Assembly: GCF_000756385.1 (NCBI RefSeq)
Contig: NZ_JNFC01000002.1
Location: forward strand, 1 to 64,000
Origin: Sphingopyxis sp. LC363
GTDB taxonomy: Bacteria; Pseudomonadota; Alphaproteobacteria; Sphingomonadales; Sphingomonadaceae
DNA: 64,000 bases
Direction: 5' to 3'
Shown: piece after piece, positions 36,240 through 45,176 of the stretch
Layout of the letters: every line of letters starts with the position of its first letter
How positions within the stretch are numbered: the stretch's first letter is position 1
Notes under the pieces: generated by a model
Seen by the model: the letters and a program-made list of their open reading frames with translations, nothing else
Databases searched by the model: none
Told to the model about the DNA's origin: nothing
Made by a program: the position numbers and the translations under genes

Positions 36240-36487
36240 GCGCGCGTAAGGCCCGCGCCGAGCGGCTTCGTTTGTGGCGCGCCGAGCGCGCGGTCGATCG
36301 GATGCGCGGCCTCGACCGCAAGGTCTTTCTCGCGATCCGCGTCGACGAGATGCGCTATCCCGAAATTGCCGAGCGGTTCGGCATCAGCGTCGCCGAGGTC
36401 GAGAAGCACTTCGCCGCGAGCCTTCGCATCATGATGAGCGCCATGGATGAGAAAGATCCATGGTGGTGGCGTTTCCGGCTGTGGTGA
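36236..36487 (+). CDS. Small sigma region 4-like HTH protein
   Basis: This 83-residue protein overlaps ardC by ATGA. It has a basic N-terminus, then GLDRKVFLAIRVDEMRYPEI and AERFGISVAEVEKHFAASLR, which looks like a sigma-70 region 4 helix-turn-helix, and a Trp-rich C-terminus (DPWWWRFRLW). Small proteins of this kind accompany conjugation genes in sphingomonads. It is likely a DNA-binding regulator of the transfer region rather than a full sigma factor. Confidence 0.8.
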   Translation: MSARKARAERLRLWRAERAVDRMRGLDRKVFLAIRVDEMRYPEIAERFGISVAEVEKHFAASLRIMMSAMDEKDPWWWRFRLW

Positions 36488-36545
36488 AGCGGCGCGGGCC
36501 GGATGGCGCTTGCCATCCGGCCCGCGCGATTACAGGGTGATGTAA

Positions 36546-37466
36546 ATGCGCACCGATCTCGATCATCTTCCGGCCAATAAGCAGCGCGAGCTCGAGCGCG
36601 TGAAGGCGATCATCTTCGAGGAGTTCGAGGACGCCATCGCGCTTGCGACGATGAGCTGGAAGAAGAAAGGACGGATCGACAAGATCATCCTCTACGGCAG
36701 CTATGCGCGTGGCGGCTGGGTCGACGAGCCGCACACCGCCAAGGGCTATCGCTCGGACTTTGATCTGCTCATCATCGTCAATGACAAGCGCCTCACCGAG
36801 AAGGTCGATTATTGGCTCAAGCTCGAGGATCGGCTGAACCGCGAGCTTGCGATCGACAGGACGCTCCACACGCCGGTCAACTTCATCGTCCACACCTTGC
36901 AGGAAGTGAACGACGGGCTCGCGCATGGCCGCTATTTCTTCATGGACGTCGCGAAGGACGGCATCGCGCTCTACGAGTATGACGACAAGGCGCTTCATAA
37001 GCCGAAGCCGAAGACGCCGCAGCAGGCGCTGGAAATGGCGCGGGAGTATTTCGAAGAGTGGCTTCCGTCTGCTCAGAGCTTCCTTCGAGGATATAAGCAC
37101 GCACTAAATGACGGCGACTTGAAGAAGGCTGCATTCGACCTACACCAGACTGCCGAACGCCTCTATCACTGCGTCCTTCTGGTCTGCACGTTCTACACGC
37201 CGCATGTCCATAATCTCGGCTTCCTGCGCACGCAGGCTGAGCGCATCGACATGCGGCTCGTCGATGCCTGGCCGCGCGAGCTGAAGGCCGATCGCTCGCG
37301 CTTCGAGAAGCTCAAGGAAGCCTATGTGAAGGCGCGCTACAGCAAGCATTATCGGATCAGCGAAGACGAGCTTCAATGGCTCGGCGAGCGTGTCGAGGAA
37401 CTGGGCCGCGCGGTTCATGCGATTTGTTCGGAGCGCATTGCGCTGCTAGAGCGCCAAGCGAAGTAA
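36546..37466 (+). CDS. Nucleotidyltransferase-HEPN fusion protein
   Basis: This 306-residue protein has two domains. The N-terminal MNT-type nucleotidyltransferase has GS-Dx D: IILYGSYARGGWVDEPH, then SDFDLLIIV. The C-terminal HEPN domain begins around residue 155 (ALEMAREYFEEWLPSAQSFL; FDLHQTAERLYHCVLL) and ends with AYVKARYSKHYRI. Split MNT and HEPN proteins are toxin-antitoxin pairs in which the MNT part AMPylates or masks the HEPN RNase. Here both are fused, as in some element-borne proteins. It lies in the accessory region next to ArdC. Confidence 0.88.
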   Translation: MRTDLDHLPANKQRELERVKAIIFEEFEDAIALATMSWKKKGRIDKIILYGSYARGGWVDEPHTAKGYRSDFDLLIIVNDKRLTEKVDYWLKLEDRLNRELAIDRTLHTPVNFIVHTLQEVNDGLAHGRYFFMDVAKDGIALYEYDDKALHKPKPKTPQQALEMAREYFEEWLPSAQSFLRGYKHALNDGDLKKAAFDLHQTAERLYHCVLLVCTFYTPHVHNLGFLRTQAERIDMRLVDAWPRELKADRSRFEKLKEAYVKARYSKHYRISEDELQWLGERVEELGRAVHAICSERIALLERQAK

Positions 37467-37491
37467 TTCGCTCATTCCCGAAAGGTAGATC

Positions 37492-37932
37492 ATGGACGAT
37501 CCCGAAACGCTGATCACGCTGACCGCCGACATTGTGGCCGCGCATGTCAGCAACAACAGCGTGGCGATTTCCGATATTCCGCTGGTTATCCGCTCGGTGC
37601 ATGAAGCGCTCTCCGGCCTGTCTTCGAACGCCGAGCCCGAACGCGAGGCGCAGCAGCCTGCCGTATCGGTGCGCGCGTCGGTCAAACCTGATTATATCGT
37701 TTGCCTTGAAGACGGCAAAAAGCTCACGATGCTGCGTCGCTATCTGATGACCAACTTCGGCATGACACCCGACGAGTATCGGGCGAAATGGAACCTGCCG
37801 AAGGATTACCCGATGGTGGCGCCCAATTATGCCGAGAAGCGCCGCGCGCTCGCCAAGCAGATCGGGCTCGGCACCAAAGGACGCGGCGGCGGTCGCAAGC
37901 CTGCCGCTGGCGGGCGCGCCAAAGCCAAATAG
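37492..37932 (+). CDS. MucR-family zinc-finger regulator
   Basis: This is a 146-residue regulator. The Ros/MucR domain reads VKPDYIVCLEDGKKLTMLRR, then YLMTNFGMTPDEYRAKWNLP and DYPMVAPNYAEKR. The C-terminal tail is basic (GTKGRGGGRKPAAGG). MucR proteins are H-NS-like repressors of alphaproteobacterial genes, often those on mobile DNA. It is between the MNT-HEPN gene and the lipocalin gene on the same strand and may silence element genes. Confidence 0.93.
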   Translation: MDDPETLITLTADIVAAHVSNNSVAISDIPLVIRSVHEALSGLSSNAEPEREAQQPAVSVRASVKPDYIVCLEDGKKLTMLRRYLMTNFGMTPDEYRAKWNLPKDYPMVAPNYAEKRRALAKQIGLGTKGRGGGRKPAAGGRAKAK

Positions 37933-38015
37933 CGCGGCCGTCGTTGCACCGTCGGTGCGGCAACGAAGCTTGGGCTCGCGCGTAGAACCGTGGACCATTT
38001 ATCCACGGAGTATCC

Positions 38016-38573
38016 ATGAAGAAACCCGTTCTCGCCGCCGGTGCGGTGGCAGCCGTCGCCGCGCCGTTCGCCTATCTTCTCTGGAAATATTATCCGCGTC
38101 CCGGACCGGTCGGGAACTACTCGGTCCCCGAACCCGCGAAGGCGGTCGACCTCCGCCGATATATGGGGCGCTGGTACGAGCAATATCGTTACGATGCGTC
38201 GTTCGAGGAGGGACTCGAGGCCGTCACGGCGGACTATTCGCTGAACCGCGACGGCACCGTGCGCGTCGTCAATCGGGGGCGCAAGGGTGCGCCCGATGGC
38301 AAGCTGCGCAAATCGGTTGGCAAGGCAAAGGTCGAGGACAAGGCGACGAATGCCAAGTTGAAGGTATCCTTCTTCGGCCCATTCTTCGGCAATTACTGGG
38401 TATTAGACCATTGCGACGATTATCAATGGTCGATCGTCGGCGAGCCGTCGGGGCGCTATCTCTGGGTGCTGACGCGCGACGCCAAGCCAGGCGCGGAAAT
38501 GCTGAACGATCTCGAAGCGCGCGTTCGTGCGCTCGGCTATAATTGGGCGTTGATTCACTTCACTCAGCACTGA
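38016..38573 (+). CDS. Lipocalin family protein (Blc-like)
   Basis: This 185-residue protein has an N-terminal membrane anchor or uncleaved signal (KKPVLAAGAVAAVAAPFAYLL). Lipocalin motifs are VDLRRYMGRWYEQYRYDASF (GxW in the first strand), TADYSLNRDGTVRVVN and FFGNYWVLDHCDDYQWSIVG. Bacterial lipocalins bind lipids at the outer membrane during stress. There is no lipobox Cys. The gene is the odd one out among transfer genes; it converges with traD with a 14-base overlap. Confidence 0.88.
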   Translation: MKKPVLAAGAVAAVAAPFAYLLWKYYPRPGPVGNYSVPEPAKAVDLRRYMGRWYEQYRYDASFEEGLEAVTADYSLNRDGTVRVVNRGRKGAPDGKLRKSVGKAKVEDKATNAKLKVSFFGPFFGNYWVLDHCDDYQWSIVGEPSGRYLWVLTRDAKPGAEMLNDLEARVRALGYNWALIHFTQH

Positions 38574-38799
38574 ACAAATCAGAGTTTCGGCCGTCCGCGA
38601 ACGCGCGCCGTCCTCGGCGGCGCCATAGCGTTAGTTGCTGCTCGCGCTCGTCGCCGCGAAGCATCGCGGCGGCCTCCACCAGCAGCCCGAGGATGACGGC
38701 GCGATCATCGCCCGTCAGCTCGATCAGATCGGCTTTGGCGACGAGGCCGCCCAACTCGATCAGTTGGCGCGTGCGCTCGCGGCGCTTCACCTGCCACAC
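38560..38799 (-). CDS. traD: Conjugal transfer protein TraD
   Basis: The protein is 79 residues from a GTG at 38799 just after the traC stop. The pattern RRERTRQLIELGGLVAKADL, GDDRAVILGLLVEAA, then WRRRGRRAF matches the small Ti-plasmid TraD family, distinct from the F-plasmid coupling protein. It is likely an accessory factor of the relaxosome. In Ti plasmids traG follows traD; here a lipocalin gene on the other strand follows instead. Confidence 0.82.
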   Translation of the reverse strand: MWQVKRRERTRQLIELGGLVAKADLIELTGDDRAVILGLLVEAAAMLRGDEREQQLTLWRRRGRRAFADGRNSDLFSAE

Positions 38800-38806
38800 C
38801 CGCGTG

Positions 38807-39130
38807 TCATGCCGCGCCCGCTTCGCCTGGACGCGGTTCTTCGCCTGCACAATCCGCCGGTGCGCCGCCCGCGATGCCGCGAGCGCCCTTGCGAGTGAGG
38901 GGGCCTCCTCCGCGAAAGAGGGCCGCGCCGCTTTTGCGCCACGCCTCCTTCCGCGTCTTGTCGGCGCCGACGGCGTCGAGCAGCGCGCCCGCAAGTTGCT
39001 CGATCGACAGCGCATCGGCGCCCGTTGCAATGACGAGCTCGCCGAGCTGGCCTTGCTTCTTGGTCTTGAGCGCCCTGGCCTTGTCGGTCAGCGCCTGAAG
39101 TTCGGCGTCGAAATCACGCGGTTTACGCAT
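38807..39130 (-). CDS. traC: Conjugal transfer protein TraC-like
   Basis: The protein is 107 residues from the ATG at 39130 (ggaagg upstream). It contains LGELVIATGADALSIEQLAG, LLDAVGADKTRKEAW and a Gly/Arg-rich tail, which is the look of Ti-type TraC relaxosome accessory proteins. It is divergent from traA with about 170 bases between, which would include the transfer origin in Ti-type systems. The C-terminus is low-complexity. Confidence 0.72.
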   Translation of the reverse strand: MRKPRDFDAELQALTDKARALKTKKQGQLGELVIATGADALSIEQLAGALLDAVGADKTRKEAWRKSGAALFRGGGPLTRKGARGIAGGAPADCAGEEPRPGEAGAA

Positions 39131-39303
39131 CGTTACGTCCTTCCGTTTGAGAGGGTCGGACGAACCAGCTATGCCGACTCTCAAGCGCCCGCAAGCAGCT
39201 GAAATCTCCCAAGACTTTGTGATCCCGAGCGCGATGAAATCGTGTAAGGGCGCGCTTATACGTCGTGCCGACGTGCTTGTTTTGCTGTAAATGGTACGGC
39301 GCT

Positions 39304-42288
39304 ATGGCGCTTTACCATTTCTCGGCCAAAGTCATTTCGCGCGCTGTGGGCTGCAGCGCGGTTGCCGCCGCCGCCTATCGTTCGGCCGACCGGCTGCACG
39401 ACGAACGGCTCGGTCGCCACCATGACTTCTCGAACAAGGCGGGCGTCGTCCACAGCGAAGTGCTTCTTCCCGAGGGCGCCGACGAACGCTGGTCGGATCG
39501 CGAACAGCTCTGGAACGATGTCGAGGCTGCGGAGACTCGAAAGGACGCGCAGCTCGCCCGCGAAGTTGAGTTCGCGATCCCGCGCGAGATGACGCAAGAA
39601 CAGGGGATCGGACTGGCGCGCGACTTCGTCCAGCGCGAGTTCGTCGAACGCGGCATGATCGCCGACCTCAATGTCCATTGGGACATGGGCGCTGACGGCC
39701 TCGCCAAGCCGCACGCGCATGTCATGCTCACCATGCGCGAAATCCGCATCGGCGAGGACGGATCGGCCGCGTTCGGCGCGAAGATGCGCGAGTGGAACCG
39801 CACCGAACTGCTCACCCATTGGCGCGAAGCCTGGGCAGACCACGTAAATGAACGTCTGGTATCGCTCGACATCGATGCGCGCGTCGATCATCGCAGTCTC
39901 GCAGAGCAGGGCATCGACCTTGAGCCGCAGCACAAGATTGGCCCGGCGGCCTCGCGCATGGCGGCGGATGGCCTGGCGCCGGACCGGCTCGCCGAGCATT
40001 TGGAGATCGCGCGGTCCAACGGCGACAAGATCATCGCCAATCCTTCGATCGCGCTCGACGCGATCACGCATCGCCAGGCGACGTTTACCACCCGCGACCT
40101 TGCGATGTTCGTGCACCGGCACAGCGACGGCAAGGAGCAGTTCGATGCCGTGATGTCGGCGGTGAAGGCATCGCCCGAACTGATGGCGCTCGGCAAGGAC
40201 GGGCGCGGCGATGATCGGTTCACGTCGCGGTCGATGATCGAGACCGAGCAGCGCCTCGAACGCGCGACCGCGACGCTCGAGGCGCGGCGTCATTATGGTG
40301 TTGCCGAGCGTCATCGCGAACGGGCGTTGGCGAATGCGTCGGCACGCGGGCTCGATCTGTCGGCCGAGCAGCGCGGCGCGCTGGAACATGTCGCCTCATC
40401 GCGCGGGATCAGCAATGTCATCGGCTATGCCGGGACAGGGAAGAGCGCGATGCTTGGGGTTGCGCGCGAGGCGTGGGAAGCGGCAGGCTATCAGGTGCAG
40501 GGCGCGGCGCTCTCGGGAATCGCGGCCGAAGGTCTGGAACATGGCTCGGGGATCGCTTCGCGCACGCTCGCGAGCTTGGAGCATCAATGGGCGAATGATC
40601 GCGAGCGGCTGACCGACAAACATGTCCTCGTCATTGACGAGGCGGGGATGATCGGGACGCGCCAGCTCGAGCGCGTCGTGTCGGAAGCCGAACGACAGGG
40701 CGCGAAGGTCGTGCTCGTCGGCGACCCCGAGCAGCTGCAGGCGATCGAGGCCGGCGCCGCGTTCCGGGCGGCGGCCGAACGGCACGGCGCTGTCGAGATC
40801 ATGGACATCCGCCGCCAGCAGCAGGAATGGCAGCGCGAGGCGACGCGCGAGCTTGCCACCGGGCGCACCGGCGAGGCGATCGGGCGCTATGCCGACGCTG
40901 GCCATGTCCACGCCGCCGAGACGCGCGAGGCGGCGCGCACCGAGCTGGTCGATGCGTGGGATCGCGACCGGCAAAATCATCCCGATGCCAGCCGCATCAT
41001 TCTGACCCACACCAATGACGAGCGCGAACAGCTCAACGATGCTGTCCGCCAGCGGCTGAAGGCAAGTGGAGCACTTTCCGACGAAGTCGCCCTGAAGGTC
41101 GATCGGGGCGAGCGAAGCTTCGCATCGGGCGACCGCATCATGTTCTTGAGTAATGAACGTGACCTCGGCGTGAAGAATGGCTCGCTCGGTAGCGTTGAAA
41201 GCGTCAGCCCTGCGCGTATGGCAGTGACGCTCGACGACGGGCGACGCGTGGCGTTCGACCTGAAGGACTATGCCCATGTCGATCATGGCTATGCGGCGAC
41301 CATCCACAAGGCGCAGGGCATGACCGTCGACCGCGTGCAGCTGCTGGCGACGCCGGGCATGGACCGGCACGGCGCCTATGTCGCCCTGTCGCGGCACCGC
41401 GAGGCGGTCGATGTCCATTATGCCAAGGATGACTTCGCGAACCAGGCGAAGCTCGTGCGCACGCTCGGCCGCGAGCGCGGCAAGGATATGGCGAGCGACT
41501 ACAAGGTGGCGGAGGCGACGAAGGTCGCTGAGCCCAAGCGCTCCATGTTCGACGGGCTTAAGCTCACCGTCTCGCGCGAGCCGTTGCGGGAGGAGGCGCC
41601 CACGCTGCGGCGAACCGTCGGGCTCTCAGACGTCCGCGTGAGCGCCCACCTTGTTGATCCCCCTGCGGTCCGATCGGCGCTCGACAAGGCGGTGGAGCGC
41701 TTTGCGCGCGTGACCAAGGAGATCGTCGATGTTCGCCGCGCGGGCGGGAAGGAACTTCCGCACGAGCTCGATGCCTACAGGAAGGCCCGGCAGGAGCTCG
41801 ATACGCTGCGGCCGGGCGGGGCGAACGATCTGCGCGAAGCGTTCGGGAAGAGCTACAAGCTCACCAGCGAGGCTGCTCAAGGTAAAACCGCAGGCGCGAT
41901 CGCGGCGATGGACCGGCAGGAGGCCGCACGGATGGCTGAACGTGCGGCTGAGCGCGCGGCGACGGTCCGCGCCGAGCGCGACCGTGTCCGGCTCGCCGCC
42001 GAGACCAGGCGCCTCGCTGCCGAGACCGAGAAGCGCGCCGAGCTGTTCGTTGCGACCTGGAAGAAGCAAAGCGTCCAGGCGAAGGAGGCGCCGACCCACG
42101 CCGCGCGCTCGGCCGCGCGCGCCAACCTCGCCGACATGGCGAAAAGCCTTCACCGCGATCCGCAGCTCGAGTCGCTGCTCCAGAATCGACGCGCCCAGCT
42201 TGGTCTGGACGCTATGAGCACGAAAACGCTGTCTCAGGATCTCCAGCTAAGTCTAGGCCGTGGACGCGGCATGGGGATGGGTATGTAA
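39304..42288 (+). CDS. traA: Ti-type conjugative relaxase/helicase TraA
   Basis: This 994-residue protein starts at the ATG at 39304. The MobA/MobL relaxase domain covers about 1-230, with Tyr in AAAAYRSADR (Y25) and the His triad in NVHWDMG (H125) and KPHAHVML (H137, H139). A RecD-like helicase follows: Walker A GYAGTGKSAM near residue 375 and Walker B VLVIDEAGMIG near 441, then HGYAATIHKAQGMTVD. The Lys/Glu-rich C-terminus is coiled. It nicks the transfer origin and unwinds DNA for conjugation. Confidence 0.95.
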   Translation: MALYHFSAKVISRAVGCSAVAAAAYRSADRLHDERLGRHHDFSNKAGVVHSEVLLPEGADERWSDREQLWNDVEAAETRKDAQLAREVEFAIPREMTQEQGIGLARDFVQREFVERGMIADLNVHWDMGADGLAKPHAHVMLTMREIRIGEDGSAAFGAKMREWNRTELLTHWREAWADHVNERLVSLDIDARVDHRSLAEQGIDLEPQHKIGPAASRMAADGLAPDRLAEHLEIARSNGDKIIANPSIALDAITHRQATFTTRDLAMFVHRHSDGKEQFDAVMSAVKASPELMALGKDGRGDDRFTSRSMIETEQRLERATATLEARRHYGVAERHRERALANASARGLDLSAEQRGALEHVASSRGISNVIGYAGTGKSAMLGVAREAWEAAGYQVQGAALSGIAAEGLEHGSGIASRTLASLEHQWANDRERLTDKHVLVIDEAGMIGTRQLERVVSEAERQGAKVVLVGDPEQLQAIEAGAAFRAAAERHGAVEIMDIRRQQQEWQREATRELATGRTGEAIGRYADAGHVHAAETREAARTELVDAWDRDRQNHPDASRIILTHTNDEREQLNDAVRQRLKASGALSDEVALKVDRGERSFASGDRIMFLSNERDLGVKNGSLGSVESVSPARMAVTLDDGRRVAFDLKDYAHVDHGYAATIHKAQGMTVDRVQLLATPGMDRHGAYVALSRHREAVDVHYAKDDFANQAKLVRTLGRERGKDMASDYKVAEATKVAEPKRSMFDGLKLTVSREPLREEAPTLRRTVGLSDVRVSAHLVDPPAVRSALDKAVERFARVTKEIVDVRRAGGKELPHELDAYRKARQELDTLRPGGANDLREAFGKSYKLTSEAAQGKTAGAIAAMDRQEAARMAERAAERAATVRAERDRVRLAAETRRLAAETEKRAELFVATWKKQSVQAKEAPTHAARSAARANLADMAKSLHRDPQLESLLQNRRAQLGLDAMSTKTLSQDLQLSLGRGRGMGMGM

Positions 42289-42297
42289 GCTGGACCC

Positions 42298-42765
42298 ATG
42301 ACGCAAAAAATCACCCGCACCCCGCCCACCAATGACGCCGCCACAGCCTTCGAAGACCTGCGCAAGGAAATATCGCTCCAGCGCGCCGCGATCGAAGGGC
42401 TGACAGCAGCGAAGGACAAGATTCCGGATTACTCCGAGACGCTGCGCGATACGGCGCAGCGTCTGGGCCAGATCGAGAAGCGCCTTGAAAGCATCGACCA
42501 GCGTCCGGCGATGCAGCTCACGCCGCTGACGCTTGCCGCCGAAAGCTTCGAGGCATCGCGATCTTTCGGCGCTGAGGATCGCAAATCCCTCGGCGAGGCG
42601 CGCGCGGCGCTGGCGCGCGAGCTCGGCCGCGTCGAGGGGATGATCAAGCAGAGGAGATCGACCAGCGAACAGGAGTGGTGGGTGGCCTGGGCTGCGACCG
42701 GCGGCGTGTTGTGCGGGCTATTCCTCGGGCTGCTCGGTGCAGCGGTTTGGACACCAGCCGGCTAG
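42298..42765 (+). CDS. DUF6118 family membrane protein
   Basis: This 155-residue protein begins 10 bases after traA. The N-terminal half is helical and probably coiled-coil (AATAFEDLRKEISLQRAAIE, LGQIEKRLESIDQR). One transmembrane helix near the end (WVAWAATGGVLCGLFLGLLG) is followed by only a few residues. DUF6118 genes habitually follow traA in sphingomonad elements; members are often longer with a cytosolic tail after the helix, so this may be a short or truncated form. Confidence 0.78.
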   Translation: MTQKITRTPPTNDAATAFEDLRKEISLQRAAIEGLTAAKDKIPDYSETLRDTAQRLGQIEKRLESIDQRPAMQLTPLTLAAESFEASRSFGAEDRKSLGEARAALARELGRVEGMIKQRRSTSEQEWWVAWAATGGVLCGLFLGLLGAAVWTPAG

Positions 42766-42858
42766 ATCATACTGTGAGACAGCAGGCGTATATTCTTCGT
42801 CGGTCGCGGGTGCTTTTTGGCTCTAATGCCCTCGCAAACAAGGCACCATGTACGGAGA

Positions 42859-44085
42859 CTATGCTGGGAGCAGTTCCTTGAGCGGCGTCTCCGTGTCGGC
42901 AAGCTGCTCTGGCGACGCAACCACCCCGGCGGTGACGATCATGCGCCCCTGGACATAATCCTTGGTCGCGTTGACGCAGTCGATCGCGATCACCTTGCCG
43001 GCCTTCAGATAGACGATCGAGAAGCTGCGCGTCGCAGGATCGCCGCGAAGGACCGCCTGGTCGTGCCCGGTCGAGAGCCCTGCGGTCTGGAGCTTCAGAT
43101 CAAATTGGTTCGACCAGAACCAGGGGATGGCATGATAGGGGGCCTCGTCGCCGACGATGCCCTTGGCGACGACATTCGCCTGATCATTCGCATTCTGTAC
43201 TGATTCCAGCCGGATCACCGCGCCCTCGGCAAAATGATTTTCATGCGCTGCGCAGTCGCCGATCGCGTAGATGTCAGGCAGGCTCGTCCTGCACATCCGG
43301 TCGACCAGAACGCCGTTGCCGCCCTCGGCACCGGCCGCGATCAGCGGCTCGACCGCAGGGACGATGCCGATGCCGACGATGACAAGGTCGGCGGGGATCA
43401 CCTCGCCGCCAGCCAGCCGGACGCCCGTTACGCGCGTGTCGCCCTCGATCGCCTCGACGCAAACGCCAAGCCTGAGGTCGACGCCGTGATCGCGATGCTC
43501 CTTCTCGTAGAAGCGCGACAGCTCGGGCCCCGCGACACGCGCGAGTACGCGGTCGAGCGCTTCGAGCAGCACGACCTTCTTGCCCGCCTTCGTCAGCACC
43601 GCCGCGGCCTCGAGCCCGATATAGCCGCCGCCGATCACGACGATCTGGCTTGCGGTTTCCGACGCCGCCTTCATAGCATCGGCATCGGCTTTCGTCCGCA
43701 CGCCTTGAACCCCGGGCAGGTCGCCGCCGGGGATCGGCAGCATCCGCGGGCTCCCGCCCGTCGCCCAGACCAGCTTGCCATAGCCGATCGTCTCGCCCGC
43801 ATCGGTCGTGACGCTGTGCGCGGCGGGATCGACGCTCACGACGCGCTTGCCCAGCAGCATCGTCACCGCGCGTTCGTCCCAATATTTGGCGGGCCGCAGC
43901 TGGATGCGTTCGAATTCCTTCTCGCCCGCGAAATATTCCTTCGACAGCGGCGGGCGCTCATAGGGCAGCTCGGGCTCGTCGCCGATGATCGCGATGCTGC
44001 CTTCGAACTTCTGCGTACGCAGCATCACCGCAACCTGCGCCCCGCCATGTCCGCCGCCAACAATCACAACGTCGAATTGCTTCAT
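42859..44085 (-). CDS. FAD-dependent ferredoxin reductase
   Basis: The protein is 408 residues from the ATG at 44085; 44109 is an alternative. It has two Rossmann folds: [17 protein letters not shown] for FAD and [17 protein letters not shown] for NAD(P)[11 protein letters not shown] is the second FAD contact. The layout matches the putidaredoxin/rhodocoxin reductase family that feeds 2Fe-2S ferredoxins of P450 or Rieske oxygenases. It lies downstream of the aldo/keto reductase gene in a three-gene set divergent from the P450 gene, so I infer that it reduces the ferredoxin at 52717 or a housekeeping one. Confidence 0.92.
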   Translation of the reverse strand: MKQFDVVIVGGGHGGAQVAVMLRTQKFEGSIAIIGDEPELPYERPPLSKEYFAGEKEFERIQLRPAKYWDERAVTMLLGKRVVSVDPAAHSVTTDAGETIGYGKLVWATGGSPRMLPIPGGDLPGVQGVRTKADADAMKAASETASQIVVIGGGYIGLEAAAVLTKAGKKVVLLEALDRVLARVAGPELSRFYEKEHRDHGVDLRLGVCVEAIEGDTRVTGVRLAGGEVIPADLVIVGIGIVPAVEPLIAAGAEGGNGVLVDRMCRTSLPDIYAIGDCAAHENHFAEGAVIRLESVQNANDQANVVAKGIVGDEAPYHAIPWFWSNQFDLKLQTAGLSTGHDQAVLRGDPATRSFSIVYLKAGKVIAIDCVNATKDYVQGRMIVTAGVVASPEQLADTETPLKELLPA

Positions 44086-44129
44086 TTGCTCGTCCAGATT
44101 CAAACGCATTGCCGGATATGCGACGCAGG

Positions 44130-45176
44130 TCAGCGGCGACCGGGAAAACGAGGGATGTCGATCTGGTCGAACATACCTCCATAGCCGAGCGCCATCGGCA
44201 TATCCCACTCGAGCATGCTATAGGGGTGTCCGGCGTCGAAGGCGCTCGCGGCGTCCAGTTCTGCCAGCACATCCTCATCCAGCACGAGGTCGATCGCCCG
44301 AAGATTGTCGGTGAGCTGGTCGGGGCGCGTTGCCCCGACGATGGGGATGACGCCGCGCGACATGATCCATGCAAGCGCAACTTGACCGGACGTCGCGCCC
44401 AAGCGATCTGCGACGGCGTCGAGTGCGTCGGCAATCTTGCGGTTTCGTTCGTCGAGTGGTTGAAGCTGCATAGTGTCCATGCGGTTGTTGCCGCCGGACT
44501 CCGCCGACCGGGTGTATTTGCCGGTCAGGATGCCACCCGCGAGCGGCGACCAAGCGGTCACGCCGATGTCATGAGCCGCTGCGAGCGGCAGATGCTCGCG
44601 CTCGATCGAACGCTGGACGAGGCTATATTCAAGCTGCATGGCGGCAATCGGAACCAGCCCGCGCAGATCGTGAAAGGCCTGCGCCCGCGAGACCACCCAC
44701 GCGGGAACGTCGGAAAGCCCGATGTGGAGGATCTTCCCCGCGCTGACTGCATCGTCGAGCGCCCTCTGCACCTCTTCGACCGGCGTGGTGAAATCCCACC
44801 AGTGAACGAAATAAAGGTCGATATGGTCGACGCCGAGCCGCTTGAGGCTGGCATCGAGCGACCGCGTCAGGCTTTTGCGATGCATACCTGCGGCATTGGG
44901 ATCGCCAGTCCCCGGTACTGCGTTGGCATATTTGGATGCGACGACGTAGCGATCGCGGTCGGCCTTGATCAACCGGCCTACGATCCCTTCGCTCTCGCCG
45001 CCCGTGTACATGTTGGCGGTGTCGATGAAGTTGCCGCCTGCTTCGGTAAAAGCGTCGAATACTGGCCGGCATTCCTCCTCGGGCCGCGACCATTCGGCCG
45101 CGGTCCCAAATGTCATCGTACCGAGCGCGATCTGCGATACGCGCAGGCCGCTTTTACCGAGCAGACGGTATCGCAT
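44130..45176 (-). CDS. Aldo/keto reductase
   Basis: This 348-residue NADPH-dependent reductase has the catalytic tetrad: Asp and Tyr in [11 protein letters not shown], Lys in [10 protein letters not shown], and His in LYFVHWWD. The cofactor pocket is visible in [13 protein letters not shown] and [12 protein letters not shown]. Its start overlaps the NTF2-like gene stop by four bases. It may reduce an aldehyde or ketone made by the P450 or its follow-on enzymes. Confidence 0.92.
   Translation of the reverse strand: MRYRLLGKSGLRVSQIALGTMTFGTAAEWSRPEEECRPVFDAFTEAGGNFIDTANMYTGGESEGIVGRLIKADRDRYVVASKYANAVPGTGDPNAAGMHRKSLTRSLDASLKRLGVDHIDLYFVHWWDFTTPVEEVQRALDDAVSAGKILHIGLSDVPAWVVSRAQAFHDLRGLVPIAAMQLEYSLVQRSIEREHLPLAAAHDIGVTAWSPLAGGILTGKYTRSAESGGNNRMDTMQLQPLDERNRKIADALDAVADRLGATSGQVALAWIMSRGVIPIVGATRPDQLTDNLRAIDLVLDEDVLAELDAASAFDAGHPYSMLEWDMPMALGYGGMFDQIDIPRFPGRR

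Larger units (their letters stand above)
29573..42765. mobile_element. Integrated conjugative/mobilisable element (right end not defined)
   Basis: The left edge is the 3' end of tRNA-Tyr, followed by an integrase. Internal genes are hallmarks of sphingomonad/rhizobial conjugative elements: DUF736, AlpA-like, ArdC, sigma-like HTH, MucR, TraC/TraD, TraA, DUF6118. The right limit given is the last recognised backbone gene. I saw no second copy of the tRNA 3' end in the window, so the element may extend through the catabolic cluster. No type IV secretion genes or coupling protein are seen, so mobilisation in trans or a remnant are both possible. Confidence 0.65.
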
